From Ferruginibacter sp. (GTDB lineage Bacteria; Bacteroidota; Bacteroidia; Chitinophagales; Chitinophagaceae), in contig JANXTN010000214.1 in the NCBI GenBank assembly GCA_025352435.1, positions 1 to 29,703 of the forward strand: 29,703 nt of DNA, in the 5' to 3' direction. Shown piece by piece: positions 15,119-22,862 of this stretch. Numbering within the stretch: the stretch's first letter is position 1; the number at the start of each line of letters is the position of its first letter. The notes under the pieces were generated by a model. The model searched no databases, was not told where the DNA came from, and saw nothing but the letters and a program-made list of their open reading frames with translations. A program made the position numbers and the translations under genes.

Positions 15119-15505
15119 AGTAAGTACAGGGATTAGTAATTTCCCTTCACAATATTAAAAATAATTTTTGCACAACAAGTATTAAAGAGCACTATTTTAT
15201 TCACATTTATTTTACGTGTGTGGATAAGGGTAAAATGTTTTTGATTCTTCTTCTTTAAAAAGTTGAATAAATATTTGCACAATAATAGCAGGATGTTTTT
15301 TTGTCTTGCTGAAACTTTCATGAATAGAGGGTTTGGTAAGTTATATAGTAATCTTTATTTAGAATTTATTTTGTAAATTCTTACCCGGGTGTAATTTTTC
15401 TGTTGTTTTTATTTCCTGATATTTTTCTGGAAAATATTTTCATCTTAGCTTTTCATTTACTGCTAAAATAAAATCGGTTTAACTTTACAAATCAAAAAAG
15501 TAACC
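15119..15505. other. AT-rich non-coding gap upstream of gldC
   Basis: No convincing gene. It holds homopolymer-rich AT sequence, one perfect DnaA-box 9-mer (TGTGGATAA at 15219-15227) and a 62-codon frame on the minus strand (15133-15321) of low-complexity composition. No clear TTTG/TAnnTTTG promoter was found for gldC: TAACTTTA at about 15480-15487 is the nearest match. Confidence 0.6.
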
Positions 15506-15853
15506 ATGCATAAATCATCAATAAATATTGATATTCTTTTAGACCCTGATAAAGTTCCGGAAAGTATACATTGGAATGCAACAGACAGCAGCGCAGAAAT
15601 GGCACAAAAAGCAAAAGCTATGTGTCTCGCATTTTGGGACCCTGCAGACAAAACAGCCATGCGCATTGACCTTTGGACAAAAGATATGATGATAGATGAA
15701 ATGGGAGAATTTTTTTATCAAATGATATTTACAATGTCTGATACTTTTGCAAGAGCTACAAAAAATTCAGCGCTTGCTGCAGAGATGAGAAGTTTTTCTG
15801 AAGGGTTCATCAAAAAATTTAGAGCGGCACAAATAACTGAAAATGGCGCGTGA
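15506..15853 (+). CDS. gldC: Gliding motility protein GldC
   Basis: A 115-residue cytoplasmic protein matching GldC. The family run is clear: SSINIDILLDPDKVPESIHWNATDSS, then AEMAQKAKAMCLAFWDPADKTAMRIDLWTKDMMIDEMGEFFYQM, and TMSDTFARATKNSALAAEMRSFSEGFIKKFR. No signal peptide or membrane span is present. In Flavobacterium johnsoniae GldC improves gliding but is not strictly essential, and it is widely kept in Bacteroidota. In the F. johnsoniae genome gldB and gldC are adjacent; here gldB is not beside it. The gene is followed by a heptad-repeat spacer and yqeY. Start ATG is clear. Confidence 0.93.
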   Translation: MHKSSINIDILLDPDKVPESIHWNATDSSAEMAQKAKAMCLAFWDPADKTAMRIDLWTKDMMIDEMGEFFYQMIFTMSDTFARATKNSALAAEMRSFSEGFIKKFRAAQITENGA

Positions 15854-15857
15854 AAGG

Positions 15858-15920
15858 GGACTATGGACCATAAAAGATAGACGACAGATAATGGATGACT
15901 GACAATGGGAGATAGACGAT
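15858..15920. repeat. Heptad repeat, word near GGACGAT, nine units
   Basis: Nine consecutive seven-base units begin five bases after the gldC stop: GGACTAT, GGACCAT, AAAAGAT, AGACGAC, AGATAAT, GGATGAC, TGACAAT, GGGAGAT, AGACGAT. A is constant at position 6 and G nearly so at position 2. The ten bases AGATAGACGA occur twice, 35 bases (five heptads) apart, at 15875 and 15910. Confidence 0.75.
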
Positions 15921-15970
15921 TTGACGATACAGTTATTCAATACTAATTAATCAGTATTTAAATTTTTTCG

Positions 15971-16005
15971 CTTTAAACTTATCATTTACAACTCTAAACT
16001 TTAAA
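15971..16005. repeat. Heptad repeat, word CTTTAAA, five units
   Basis: Units CTTTAAA, CTTATCA, TTTACAA, CTCTAAA, CTTTAAA end four bases before the yqeY start codon. The word differs from the GGACGAT word 50 bases upstream in the same spacer. Confidence 0.65.
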
Positions 16006-16009
16006 CTCA

Positions 16010-16459
16010 ATGAACTTAGAAACAAAAATAATGGCTGAAATGAAAGATGCGATGAAAGCAAAGGACGAAGCAGCTTTGCGCACACTTCGTGCAATAAAAG
16101 CAGAAATAATAAAGGCAAAAACAGAACCCGGTGCCGGGGGGAAAATTGATGAAACCACAGAACAAAAGTTTTTACAAAAAATGGTAAAGCAGCGCAAAGA
16201 TTCACTAGAAATTTTTGAACAACAAGGGCGTGCAGATCTAGCAGTAAAAGAAAAGGAGGAATTGGAAATCATACAACGCTTTTTGCCAAAGCAAATGACG
16301 GAAGAAGAAATTATAAACGAAGTAAAAAAAATAATAGCAACTATCGGCGCTTCTACTTCAGCGGATATGGGGAAGGTGATGGGCGTTGCATCAAAACAAT
16401 TATCCGGCAAAGCAGATGGAAAGATTATTAGTGGCATTGTAAAATCACTTTTAGAATAA
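16010..16459 (+). CDS. GatB/YqeY domain protein
   Basis: A 149-residue stand-alone YqeY protein. It has the family opening LETKIMAEMKDAMKAKDEAALRTLRAIKAEI, the middle block KQRKDSLEIFEQQGRADLAVKEKEELEIIQRFLPKQMTEEEI, and the C-terminal MGKVMGVASKQLSGKADGKIISGIV. This is the same helical fold as the tail of the GatB amidotransferase subunit, which touches tRNA. The stand-alone form has no settled role and may bind tRNA. It is two bases from cvpA, so the two are cotranscribed. The start is preceded directly by a heptad repeat rather than a Shine-Dalgarno site. Confidence 0.94.
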   Translation: MNLETKIMAEMKDAMKAKDEAALRTLRAIKAEIIKAKTEPGAGGKIDETTEQKFLQKMVKQRKDSLEIFEQQGRADLAVKEKEELEIIQRFLPKQMTEEEIINEVKKIIATIGASTSADMGKVMGVASKQLSGKADGKIISGIVKSLLE

Positions 16460-16461
16460 CT

Positions 16462-16989
16462 ATGTTTATAGATATTGCCTATTTTATTCTGATAGTCATT
16501 GCGTGTTACAAAGGTCTACGCAAAGGTTTTATCATAGCAGTTTTTTCCGTACTTGGATTTATAATAGGCATTGCAGCAGCTTTAAAATTATCTGCAGTTG
16601 TGGCAGTAAAATTAGCAGCACATGTCGGCGCTGCCAAATGGTTACCTGCTGTTTCATTTTTGATCGTCTTTCTAGCTGCTGCGTTTATTGTAAATTTTGT
16701 AGGCAAAATCATTCAAAAAACTTTTGAAACTGTAATGCTTGGTTGGATAAACAGGCTTGCAGGTGTAGCAATTTTCGTTTTATTATTTAGCATTATTTAC
16801 AGCGTGTTTTTATTTTATGCTGCACAACTACATTTTTTAAATGCTGCTACTATTTCAAACTCTGTTGTATATCCTTATCTGCAACCACTTGCACCAAAAA
16901 TTTTAAATTTCATTGGAAGCATTATTCCATGGTTTAAAAATATGTTTAGCCAGCTGGAAAATTTCTTTACGGTAAGAACAAATAAGTAA
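16462..16989 (+). CDS. CvpA family membrane protein
   Basis: A 175-residue inner-membrane protein with four predicted spans: residues about 3-18, 22-42, 60-82 and 95-120. The opening FIDIAYFILIVIACYKGLRKGFIIAVFSVLGFIIG is typical of CvpA. CvpA is linked to colicin V production and to bile-salt and envelope stress tolerance in enterics; the mechanism is unclear. The soluble C-terminal tail (from about 125) is polar and ends WFKNMFSQLENFFTV. It is directly behind yqeY, and 254 bases separate it from the hydrolase gene. A short, weak seven-base pattern (CTAGTCA, TTAGTCC) follows its stop. Confidence 0.88.
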   Translation: MFIDIAYFILIVIACYKGLRKGFIIAVFSVLGFIIGIAAALKLSAVVAVKLAAHVGAAKWLPAVSFLIVFLAAAFIVNFVGKIIQKTFETVMLGWINRLAGVAIFVLLFSIIYSVFLFYAAQLHFLNAATISNSVVYPYLQPLAPKILNFIGSIIPWFKNMFSQLENFFTVRTNK

Positions 16990-17162
16990 CCGTTACCTAG
17001 TCATTAGTCCATTTTACATTTGTATATTTATTTAATTTACAAAATATCCAAATGTTTTTTTTGCGCTGATAATTTTTTTATGTTGTGCTGATGCAGTTTT
17101 TTATTTTGAAAAAATTAAAAGAGGCTATAAGAAAATTTTATTTTCACCGTAGGTTATTTTTA

Positions 17163-17195
17163 TTTGTTTTAATATTACACTAAGCCGCATCTTTG
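17163..17195 (+). promoter_or_regulatory. Possible promoter of the hydrolase gene
   Basis: TTTG (17163-17166), 21 bases, then CATCTTTG (17188-17195), which matches the TTTG part of the -7 box but not the TA. If real, transcription starts after 17200, which excludes the TTG at 17193 as a start codon and supports ATG 17244. Confidence 0.35.
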
Positions 17196-17243
17196 AGGGA
17201 AACAACGTATTTTAGCAAATTACAGAATTACATTTACGAAGGA

Positions 17244-18017
17244 ATGAGCTACGAAATAAAAAAAGACGGTAAATTTTCATTTATAGAAGAAGGCAACGGA
17301 GAAGTGTTGATGCTGCTGCATGGTTTATTTGGTGCGCTTAGCAATTTTCAAGATTTAATAGAACATTTTAGAAAAAACTATACAGTTGTAGTACCCATAT
17401 TGCCCTTGCTTGACATGGATTTGCTCCATACAACGGTGGGTGGCTTAGAAAAATTTGTAACTCGTTTTATAGATCATAGAAAATACAAAAACATTCATTT
17501 GCTTGGGAATTCACTTGGTGGGCATGTAGGTCTTGTTCATATTTTAAAACATCCTGAAAAAATAAAATCTTTAATTCTAACGGGCAGTTCGGGTTTATTT
17601 GAAAATGGTATGGGTGATACTTATCCAAAACGTGGCGATAAAGAATACATCAGAAATAAAACAGCTTTTACTTTTTACGATCCGGCCATGGCTACAGATG
17701 AATTAGTAGATGAAGTGTTTGAAATTACCAATAACAGAATGAAGGTTATAAAAATTATTGCACTCGCAAAAAGTGCTATCAGAAATAACCTTGGCGACGA
17801 ACTAAAAGCTATAAAACAGCCCACATGTTTAATTTGGGGCAACAATGACAATGTAACTCCTCCTTTTGTAGGTGAGGAATTTCACAAACTGATACCAAAC
17901 AGTGAGTTGCATTTTATTGATAAATGCGGCCACGCACCTATGATGGAAGTGCCCGATGAATTTAATAAAATATTAGACCGGTTCCTTTCTAAAGTAACCT
18001 CTGCTGCAAGGGTTTAA
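17244..18017 (+). CDS. Alpha/beta hydrolase
   Basis: A 257-residue alpha/beta-fold hydrolase. LLHGLFGALSNF forms the oxyanion region, GNSLGG holds the nucleophile Ser, WGNNDNVTPP carries the catalytic Asp and CGHAPMMEVP the His, so the triad is complete. The substrate is unknown; the fold includes esterases and C-C hydrolases. There is no signal peptide, so it acts in the cytoplasm. I chose ATG 17244 (MSYEIKKDGKF) over an upstream TTG at 17193 because the family starts close to the first strand and a possible promoter covers the TTG. It is 68 bases before the CBS gene, an order often seen near nadK in Bacteroidota. Confidence 0.88.
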   Translation: MSYEIKKDGKFSFIEEGNGEVLMLLHGLFGALSNFQDLIEHFRKNYTVVVPILPLLDMDLLHTTVGGLEKFVTRFIDHRKYKNIHLLGNSLGGHVGLVHILKHPEKIKSLILTGSSGLFENGMGDTYPKRGDKEYIRNKTAFTFYDPAMATDELVDEVFEITNNRMKVIKIIALAKSAIRNNLGDELKAIKQPTCLIWGNNDNVTPPFVGEEFHKLIPNSELHFIDKCGHAPMMEVPDEFNKILDRFLSKVTSAARV

Positions 18018-18085
18018 CTATTTCTTTTGTGATAGCGCTGAGTGGAATGCAACAGATATTGTAACTTGAAAACAAATCCGTACAA

Positions 18086-18748
18086 ATGCTCACAAAAAAT
18101 CTTATAAATAATAATATACCAAGGCTGCAACTGCAGGACAGTGTAGGCAAGGCGCTGCAGTTAATTAATGATTTTAGAATTTCTCATTTGCCGGTTGTTA
18201 GTGATGAGATTTTTTTAGGCCTGGTGAGTGAAGATGATTTATTGGATGCCGACAATGATAAGCTTTCAATAGAGGTTTTACAGGAAAGTTTTCTAAATGC
18301 GGCTGTACAGGGCGACGTTCATTTCTTAAACGCAGTAAGCAATAGCATTCGTTTTGATACTACAGTAATACCTGTAGTGATGAATGAAAATGAATTTATA
18401 GGTGTAATCACCATCAATGATCTCTTAAAAATGCTTGGCAACTTTGCCGGTGCAGATGAAATAGGAGGAATAATAGTATTGGAAATGGAAAGGTCACAGT
18501 TTTCCATTTCGGAGATCAGTAGAATTGTAGAAAGTAATGATAGCACAGTTTTACATTTAAATACAACAACCGATTCTGTAACAGGTTTATTAACGGTTAC
18601 ATTGCATATAAATAAGCGGGAAATTGCTTCTATCATTTCAAGTTTTGAGAGATACGAATTCGATGTGATTTATTCTTTTGGAAACGAAAAATTTGAAAAT
18701 GAAATAAATACAAATTATCAAAACCTCATGAATTATCTCGATATTTAG
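18086..18748 (+). CDS. CBS-pair protein with an ACT-like tail
   Basis: A 220-residue cytoplasmic protein with two CBS repeats (residues about 5-60 and 65-125), which bind adenine nucleotides as sensors. The first has SHLPVVSDEIFLGLVSEDDLLD and the second TTVIPVVMNENEFIGVITINDLLK. The C-terminal third (from GGIIVLEMERSQFSISEISRIVESNDSTVLHL to about 205) has the beta-alpha-beta look of an ACT-like domain. No enzyme domain is attached. In Bacteroidota it commonly precedes nadK, which suggests sensing adenine nucleotides in relation to NAD(P) supply; this is inference. Twenty-six bases separate it from the Omp85 gene. Confidence 0.88.
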   Translation: MLTKNLINNNIPRLQLQDSVGKALQLINDFRISHLPVVSDEIFLGLVSEDDLLDADNDKLSIEVLQESFLNAAVQGDVHFLNAVSNSIRFDTTVIPVVMNENEFIGVITINDLLKMLGNFAGADEIGGIIVLEMERSQFSISEISRIVESNDSTVLHLNTTTDSVTGLLTVTLHINKREIASIISSFERYEFDVIYSFGNEKFENEINTNYQNLMNYLDI

Positions 18749-18774
18749 AAATAAGTATTTCAAAAAATTTTCTG

Positions 18775-20262
18775 TTGCAAATACTTTTTTTATACTTCCA
18801 GGAAAACAGCTTCAGAAAAATAATTCAATACATTAAACATTTTCTTTTATCCCTTCTTTTTATTTTTCCCCGAGAAAATATTTTCGCACAAACTTCTATA
18901 AATGACCATTCTCAAAATGTTATAACGGATTCAGGTACATCAAAATTTTTTATTAGTGCTATAAATATTTTAGGGAACAGGCATACAAAAACATATATCA
19001 TACAAAGGGAAATTCCTTTTAAAGTGGGGGATAGCCTCTTGCGAAAAAATATTACAGCTACACTTTTACAGGCTAGAAACCAGGTATACAATACCAACTT
19101 ATTTACAGAAGTAAAATTTGATTCTATACCACAGGAAGATTCTTCTTTGCAAATAAATATTGTGGTAAGAGAACGCTGGTACATTTTTCCAACACCACAA
19201 TTTCAATTGGTTGACAGAAGTTTAAATGAATGGATAAAAACGTACAATGCCGACCTAAACAGAGTTGTGTACGGATTAAAATTTGCACACTATAATTTCA
19301 GCGGTAGAAGAGATCAGCTTCGTATTTATTTGCTTAATGGTTATGCCCGAAATGTTTCTGCAAGTTACAGTGCGCCTTATAGCAACACAAAACTCACCGA
19401 AGGTTTTGGCGTAGCCGCCGGGTTCACCCAAAACAGGGAGGTAGGTTATAAGTTAAATTATAACAACAAAATATTAAACTATAAAAAAAATGGGTTTGTA
19501 AGAAATAATTTTAATGCAGCAGTAGGTTATTCAATCCGAAAGGGATTTTTTAAAACAACTAATTTTTCTGTAGTTATAAATTATTTAAATATCGATGACA
19601 GTATTATTTCTTCAAAATATAATCCCGGTTATTTTAACAGTACAAATAACAAGCAGCTTATTTCTGATTTTGGTGTAGGCGTTTCTTACATAAATACAGA
19701 CAACAACAATTATCCTCAAAAGGGACTTATCTATTCCTATGGCATTAATAAACGTGGTTTGCAGTTTACAGGTAGTATAAACAGCGCTTCATTATACGGA
19801 TCATTTGCAAAATTTTATAAACACAAACATAATTTTTTTAGCATTGTGCAATCTTCTGCACTTATTAAATTACCTTTTGAACAGGCCTTTATAAACAGGC
19901 GTGCAATAGGCTTTGGGAGCTTAAATTTAAGAGGGTTAGAAGTGTATTTGATTGATGGAGTTGCGGCTGGAGTTGCGAAGTATACACTAAATAAAAAAGT
20001 AACTGAATTTAAAATTCCTATCCCCTTTAAAATAAAATCTTTGCCTTACATTCCTTTTAAAATATTCGTAAAAACATACACAGATGTTGGTTACAGTTAT
20101 CTTTCCAAAAAATATGACAGTCGCCTTAATAATAAATTTTTATATACCGGTGGCTTTGGGATTGATGTTGTTACTTTTTACGATATAGTTTTTAAAGTGG
20201 AGTACAGTTTTAACCAGTTAGGCGAAAAGGGATTATTTTTACGGGGCAAAGGCGGGTATTAA
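18775..20262 (+). CDS. Single-POTRA Omp85 family outer-membrane protein
   Basis: A 495-residue outer-membrane protein of the BamA/TamA superfamily. A signal peptide ends at about residue 39 (FLLSLLFIFPRENIFAQ). One POTRA-type repeat follows (FFISAINILGNRHTKTYIIQREIPFKVGD and TNLFTEVKFD, to about residue 130), then RERWYIFPTPQF and a barrel of about 350 residues. Loop 6 reads GFGSLNLRGLEVY, where BamA has VRGF/Y. The C-terminus ends KGGY after VFKVEYSFNQLGEKGLFLRG. No in-frame ATG precedes the signal peptide; TTG 18775 is the best start, CTG 18772 or an upstream frameshift are alternatives. It lies between the CBS gene and nadK and may insert or secrete a particular cargo; that is unknown. Confidence 0.85.
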   Translation: MQILFLYFQENSFRKIIQYIKHFLLSLLFIFPRENIFAQTSINDHSQNVITDSGTSKFFISAINILGNRHTKTYIIQREIPFKVGDSLLRKNITATLLQARNQVYNTNLFTEVKFDSIPQEDSSLQINIVVRERWYIFPTPQFQLVDRSLNEWIKTYNADLNRVVYGLKFAHYNFSGRRDQLRIYLLNGYARNVSASYSAPYSNTKLTEGFGVAAGFTQNREVGYKLNYNNKILNYKKNGFVRNNFNAAVGYSIRKGFFKTTNFSVVINYLNIDDSIISSKYNPGYFNSTNNKQLISDFGVGVSYINTDNNNYPQKGLIYSYGINKRGLQFTGSINSASLYGSFAKFYKHKHNFFSIVQSSALIKLPFEQAFINRRAIGFGSLNLRGLEVYLIDGVAAGVAKYTLNKKVTEFKIPIPFKIKSLPYIPFKIFVKTYTDVGYSYLSKKYDSRLNNKFLYTGGFGIDVVTFYDIVFKVEYSFNQLGEKGLFLRGKGGY

Positions 20263-20283
20263 ATATTCCAAAGTTTACTTACA

Positions 20284-21162
20284 ATGAGAATAGCCATTTA
20301 TAGCAGAGGTTTAGAGAATATTAAACTGCAGGATTTAGAGCTGCTCATTCATGCACTGGAAAAATATGGAGTAGAGCCGGTTTTTTTTCAGGATTTTTTT
20401 AATCTTTTTTATTCTGCTATAAAAATTCCCTTCAAGTATTCCACTTTTACTTCTGCTGAAGATTTAGATCTTTCTATAGATTGCTTAATTAGCCTCGGGG
20501 GCGATGGCACATTGCTAGATACCGTTACGTTGGTAAAAGATTCCGGTATTCCTGTGCTCGGTATTAATTTTGGCAGATTAGGTTTTTTAGCAAGTATGGG
20601 CAAAGAAGAAATACATTCTGCGCTTAATGCTTTGGTAAATAGAAAATATGTTCTGGATAAAAGAACGCTGTTGCATTTAGATGCTGATATTCCTGTGTTT
20701 GGTGGTATGCCTTATGCTCTTAACGAGTTTACGTTGCATAAAAAAGATACCTCCCCAATGATAAAAGTACACACTTATTTAAATGGTGAATTTTTAAATA
20801 CTTATTGGGCAGATGGATTAATTGTGGCCACACCAACGGGCTCTACAGGATACTCTTTAAGTTGCAACGGTCCTGTAGTTTTTCCTGATAGTGCAAGTTT
20901 TGTGATAACACCTGTAGCACCACACAATCTTAACATACGTCCTATAATCGTTCCTGATAATACCATTATTTCTTTTGAAGTGGAAGGACGTACAGATGGT
21001 TTTCTATGCACGTTAGACAGCAGACGGGAACTTGTTTCTAAAGAAATTCAACTTGCTGTAAAAAAAGAAAAATTCGGAATAAATTTAATCAGGTTGAATG
21101 AAAATAATTTTTTGCAAACACTCCGTAATAAACTTTCGTGGGGTTTAGACAAGAGGAATTAA
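20284..21162 (+). CDS. nadK: NAD kinase
   Basis: A 292-residue ATP-NAD kinase making NADP from NAD. It has the GGDGT motif at residues 72-76 within LISLGGDGTLLDTV, the NE motif as ALNEFTLHK, and TPTGSTGYSLSCNGP, with VAPHNLNIRPIIVPD behind it. All catalytic features are intact and the length is typical. The soluble enzyme sits in an operon after the CBS and Omp85 genes. The histidine kinase start codon follows one base after its stop, so the signalling pair is cotranscribed. This links a two-component system to NADP supply by gene order only. Confidence 0.96.
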   Translation: MRIAIYSRGLENIKLQDLELLIHALEKYGVEPVFFQDFFNLFYSAIKIPFKYSTFTSAEDLDLSIDCLISLGGDGTLLDTVTLVKDSGIPVLGINFGRLGFLASMGKEEIHSALNALVNRKYVLDKRTLLHLDADIPVFGGMPYALNEFTLHKKDTSPMIKVHTYLNGEFLNTYWADGLIVATPTGSTGYSLSCNGPVVFPDSASFVITPVAPHNLNIRPIIVPDNTIISFEVEGRTDGFLCTLDSRRELVSKEIQLAVKKEKFGINLIRLNENNFLQTLRNKLSWGLDKRN

Positions 21163-21163
21163 A

Positions 21164-22141
21164 ATGAAATTACAGCCAAAGAAAATAAGAAGCGCTTTAA
21201 TAATTTATTGGGTTTTGCTTGCCTATATAATTGCTGCGCTCATTTGGTGGTTCATTGCATTAAGCCGGCAGAACGAATTGATGAGCCGCTTCAAACTGGA
21301 AGGGCTGAAAAAAGATGATGTAAACTATGCCGAAAAAGAAAAAAAAATTTTAAAAGATAAAAGTAAAAAAACAGCACAGTATTTAGGAGAAGGTGGAACA
21401 TTTCTTTTATTGATTTTAGCGGGCGCAACTTTTGTTTTCAGGGCAGTAAGGAGAGAGTTAACATTAAGTGCAGAGCAGCAAAATTTTATGATGGCTATTA
21501 CGCATGAGCTCAAAACGCCTATTGCCGTAACCAAATTAAATTTGGAAACTTTACAGAAGCACAAACTTGCAGAGGCACAGCAGCACAGGCTTATAGATAA
21601 TACTTTACAGGAAACTAACCGTTTGGATACGCTTTGTAACAATCTTTTAATTTCTTCACAAATAGAAGGGGGAGGCTATAAAGCTAGTTTTGAAGAACAG
21701 GATTTTTCTTTACTTGTTAGCCAATGTGTAAATGAATTTATTACACGGATGCCTAACCGAAAAATTATTCAATTTATAAGTGATGATGTTGTTGTAAATG
21801 GCGATTTTTTTTTGTTACAGATAGCGGTAAATAATCTGATTGAAAATGCTGTTAAGTATTCTCCAAAAGAAAGTACTGTAGAAGTTATTGTATCCAAAAG
21901 CGAGACTTTAGCGGTTTTAAAAATTACAGATGAAGGGACAGGAATATCCAAAGCCGATAAAGAAAAAATATTCGAAAAATTTTACCGTGCCGGCAATGAA
22001 GCCACTAAAAGGGCAAAAGGCACAGGATTAGGTTTATACCTCACCAGCAGAATTTGTAAAGCTCATAAAGGAATTCTTACAATAGAAGACAACTCAAAGG
22101 TTGGAAGTATCTTTACTCTTTCGCTTAAAGCTGAAGCATAA
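21164..22141 (+). CDS. Sensor histidine kinase with a minimal sensor region
   Basis: A 325-residue membrane histidine kinase. Two spans (residues about 11-34 and 78-94) flank only some 43 outside residues, rich in Lys and Glu, so there is no real periplasmic sensor domain. No HAMP domain follows. The HisKA part has FMMAITHELKTPIAVTKLNL with the phospho-acceptor His114. The ATPase part has the N box IAVNNLIENAVKYS, G1 ITDEGTGIS, and G2 GTGLGLYLTSRI. It phosphorylates the response regulator nine bases downstream. With this design it probably senses the membrane itself or a partner protein. The signal is unknown. The nadK stop is one base upstream. Confidence 0.94.
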   Translation: MKLQPKKIRSALIIYWVLLAYIIAALIWWFIALSRQNELMSRFKLEGLKKDDVNYAEKEKKILKDKSKKTAQYLGEGGTFLLLILAGATFVFRAVRRELTLSAEQQNFMMAITHELKTPIAVTKLNLETLQKHKLAEAQQHRLIDNTLQETNRLDTLCNNLLISSQIEGGGYKASFEEQDFSLLVSQCVNEFITRMPNRKIIQFISDDVVVNGDFFLLQIAVNNLIENAVKYSPKESTVEVIVSKSETLAVLKITDEGTGISKADKEKIFEKFYRAGNEATKRAKGTGLGLYLTSRICKAHKGILTIEDNSKVGSIFTLSLKAEA

Positions 22142-22150
22142 CTAAAAACG

Positions 22151-22855
22151 ATGGCAACGAAAAAATATTCTATACTGCTTGTTGAAGATGAAGAAAACTT
22201 GCAGGAAGCGCTGAAGCTGAATCTCGAACTCGAAGGTTATGAAGTGAGCAGTTGCTTTGATGGTGCGCAGGCATTAAAGATGGTGGCGCAGGAACATTTT
22301 AAACTGCTCATTTTAGATGTAATGTTACCGGAGCTTGATGGAATAACGGTGTGTGAAACTATCAGACTAAACAATACAGAACTTCCTATACTTATATTAA
22401 GTGCAAAAAACAGCAGTGCTGACAGGGTTTTAGGATTAAAAAAAGGTGCCGATGACTATCTCACTAAACCTTTTAACCTTGAAGAATTATTGCTAAGAGT
22501 TGACAAGCTGATAAAAAAAAGTGAACAGCTTTCTTTGAAACAACCTTTGCCAGATATCTATGAATTTGGAAAGAATAAAATAGATTTTAAAGCAGCAGAA
22601 GCGTATAATAAAGCGGTTATTAAGTTCGAGCTCACAAAGAAAGAATTGATGCTTTTGAAACTGTTGATAGAAAATAAAAATGAAGTAGTAACCAGAGAAA
22701 AAATTTTACAGGCAGTGTGGGGCTACAATGTATACCCCACAACCAGAACCATTGACAATTTTATTTTAAATTTCCGGAAATATTTTGAAGAGGACAGCCG
22801 AAACCCACGCTATTTCCATTCTGCAAGAGGAGTGGGCTATAAATTTACAGATTAA
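22151..22855 (+). CDS. OmpR/PhoB-type response regulator
   Basis: A 234-residue transcription factor. The receiver domain (1-120) has the acidic pair E12-D13 in LVEDEENLQ, the phospho-acceptor Asp56 in LLILDVMLPELDG, the conserved Ser/Thr as LILSAKN and the Lys as DDYLTKPFN. The C-terminal winged helix (about 140-234) has FELTKKELMLLKLLIENKNEVVTREKILQAVWGYNVYPTTRTID, followed by the recognition helix NFILNFRKYFEEDSRNP and the wing YFHSARGVGYKF. It pairs with the histidine kinase directly upstream. Seven bases separate its stop from that of the convergent BatD gene and no terminator is evident between. Target genes unknown. Confidence 0.95.
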   Translation: MATKKYSILLVEDEENLQEALKLNLELEGYEVSSCFDGAQALKMVAQEHFKLLILDVMLPELDGITVCETIRLNNTELPILILSAKNSSADRVLGLKKGADDYLTKPFNLEELLLRVDKLIKKSEQLSLKQPLPDIYEFGKNKIDFKAAEAYNKAVIKFELTKKELMLLKLLIENKNEVVTREKILQAVWGYNVYPTTRTIDNFILNFRKYFEEDSRNPRYFHSARGVGYKFTD

Positions 22856-22862
22856 AGAAAGT

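Noticed and set aside
15219..15227. Perfect DnaA-box 9-mer TGTGGATAA
   Set aside because: A single box can occur by chance at this length. There is no cluster, no dnaA or other origin gene nearby.
15133..15321. 62-codon frame on the minus strand in the yicC-gldC gap, ending just before the orphan terminator
   Set aside because: Low-complexity AT-driven composition, no recognisable promoter or signal and no family. Kept only as a candidate owner of the terminator, not as a gene.
15858..15920. Heptad tract as a CRISPR array
   Set aside because: Units are seven bases without spacers; no cas genes are present.
16990..17243. Small gene between cvpA and the hydrolase
   Set aside because: No frame with a good start and composition; only a weak heptad pattern and a possible promoter are seen.
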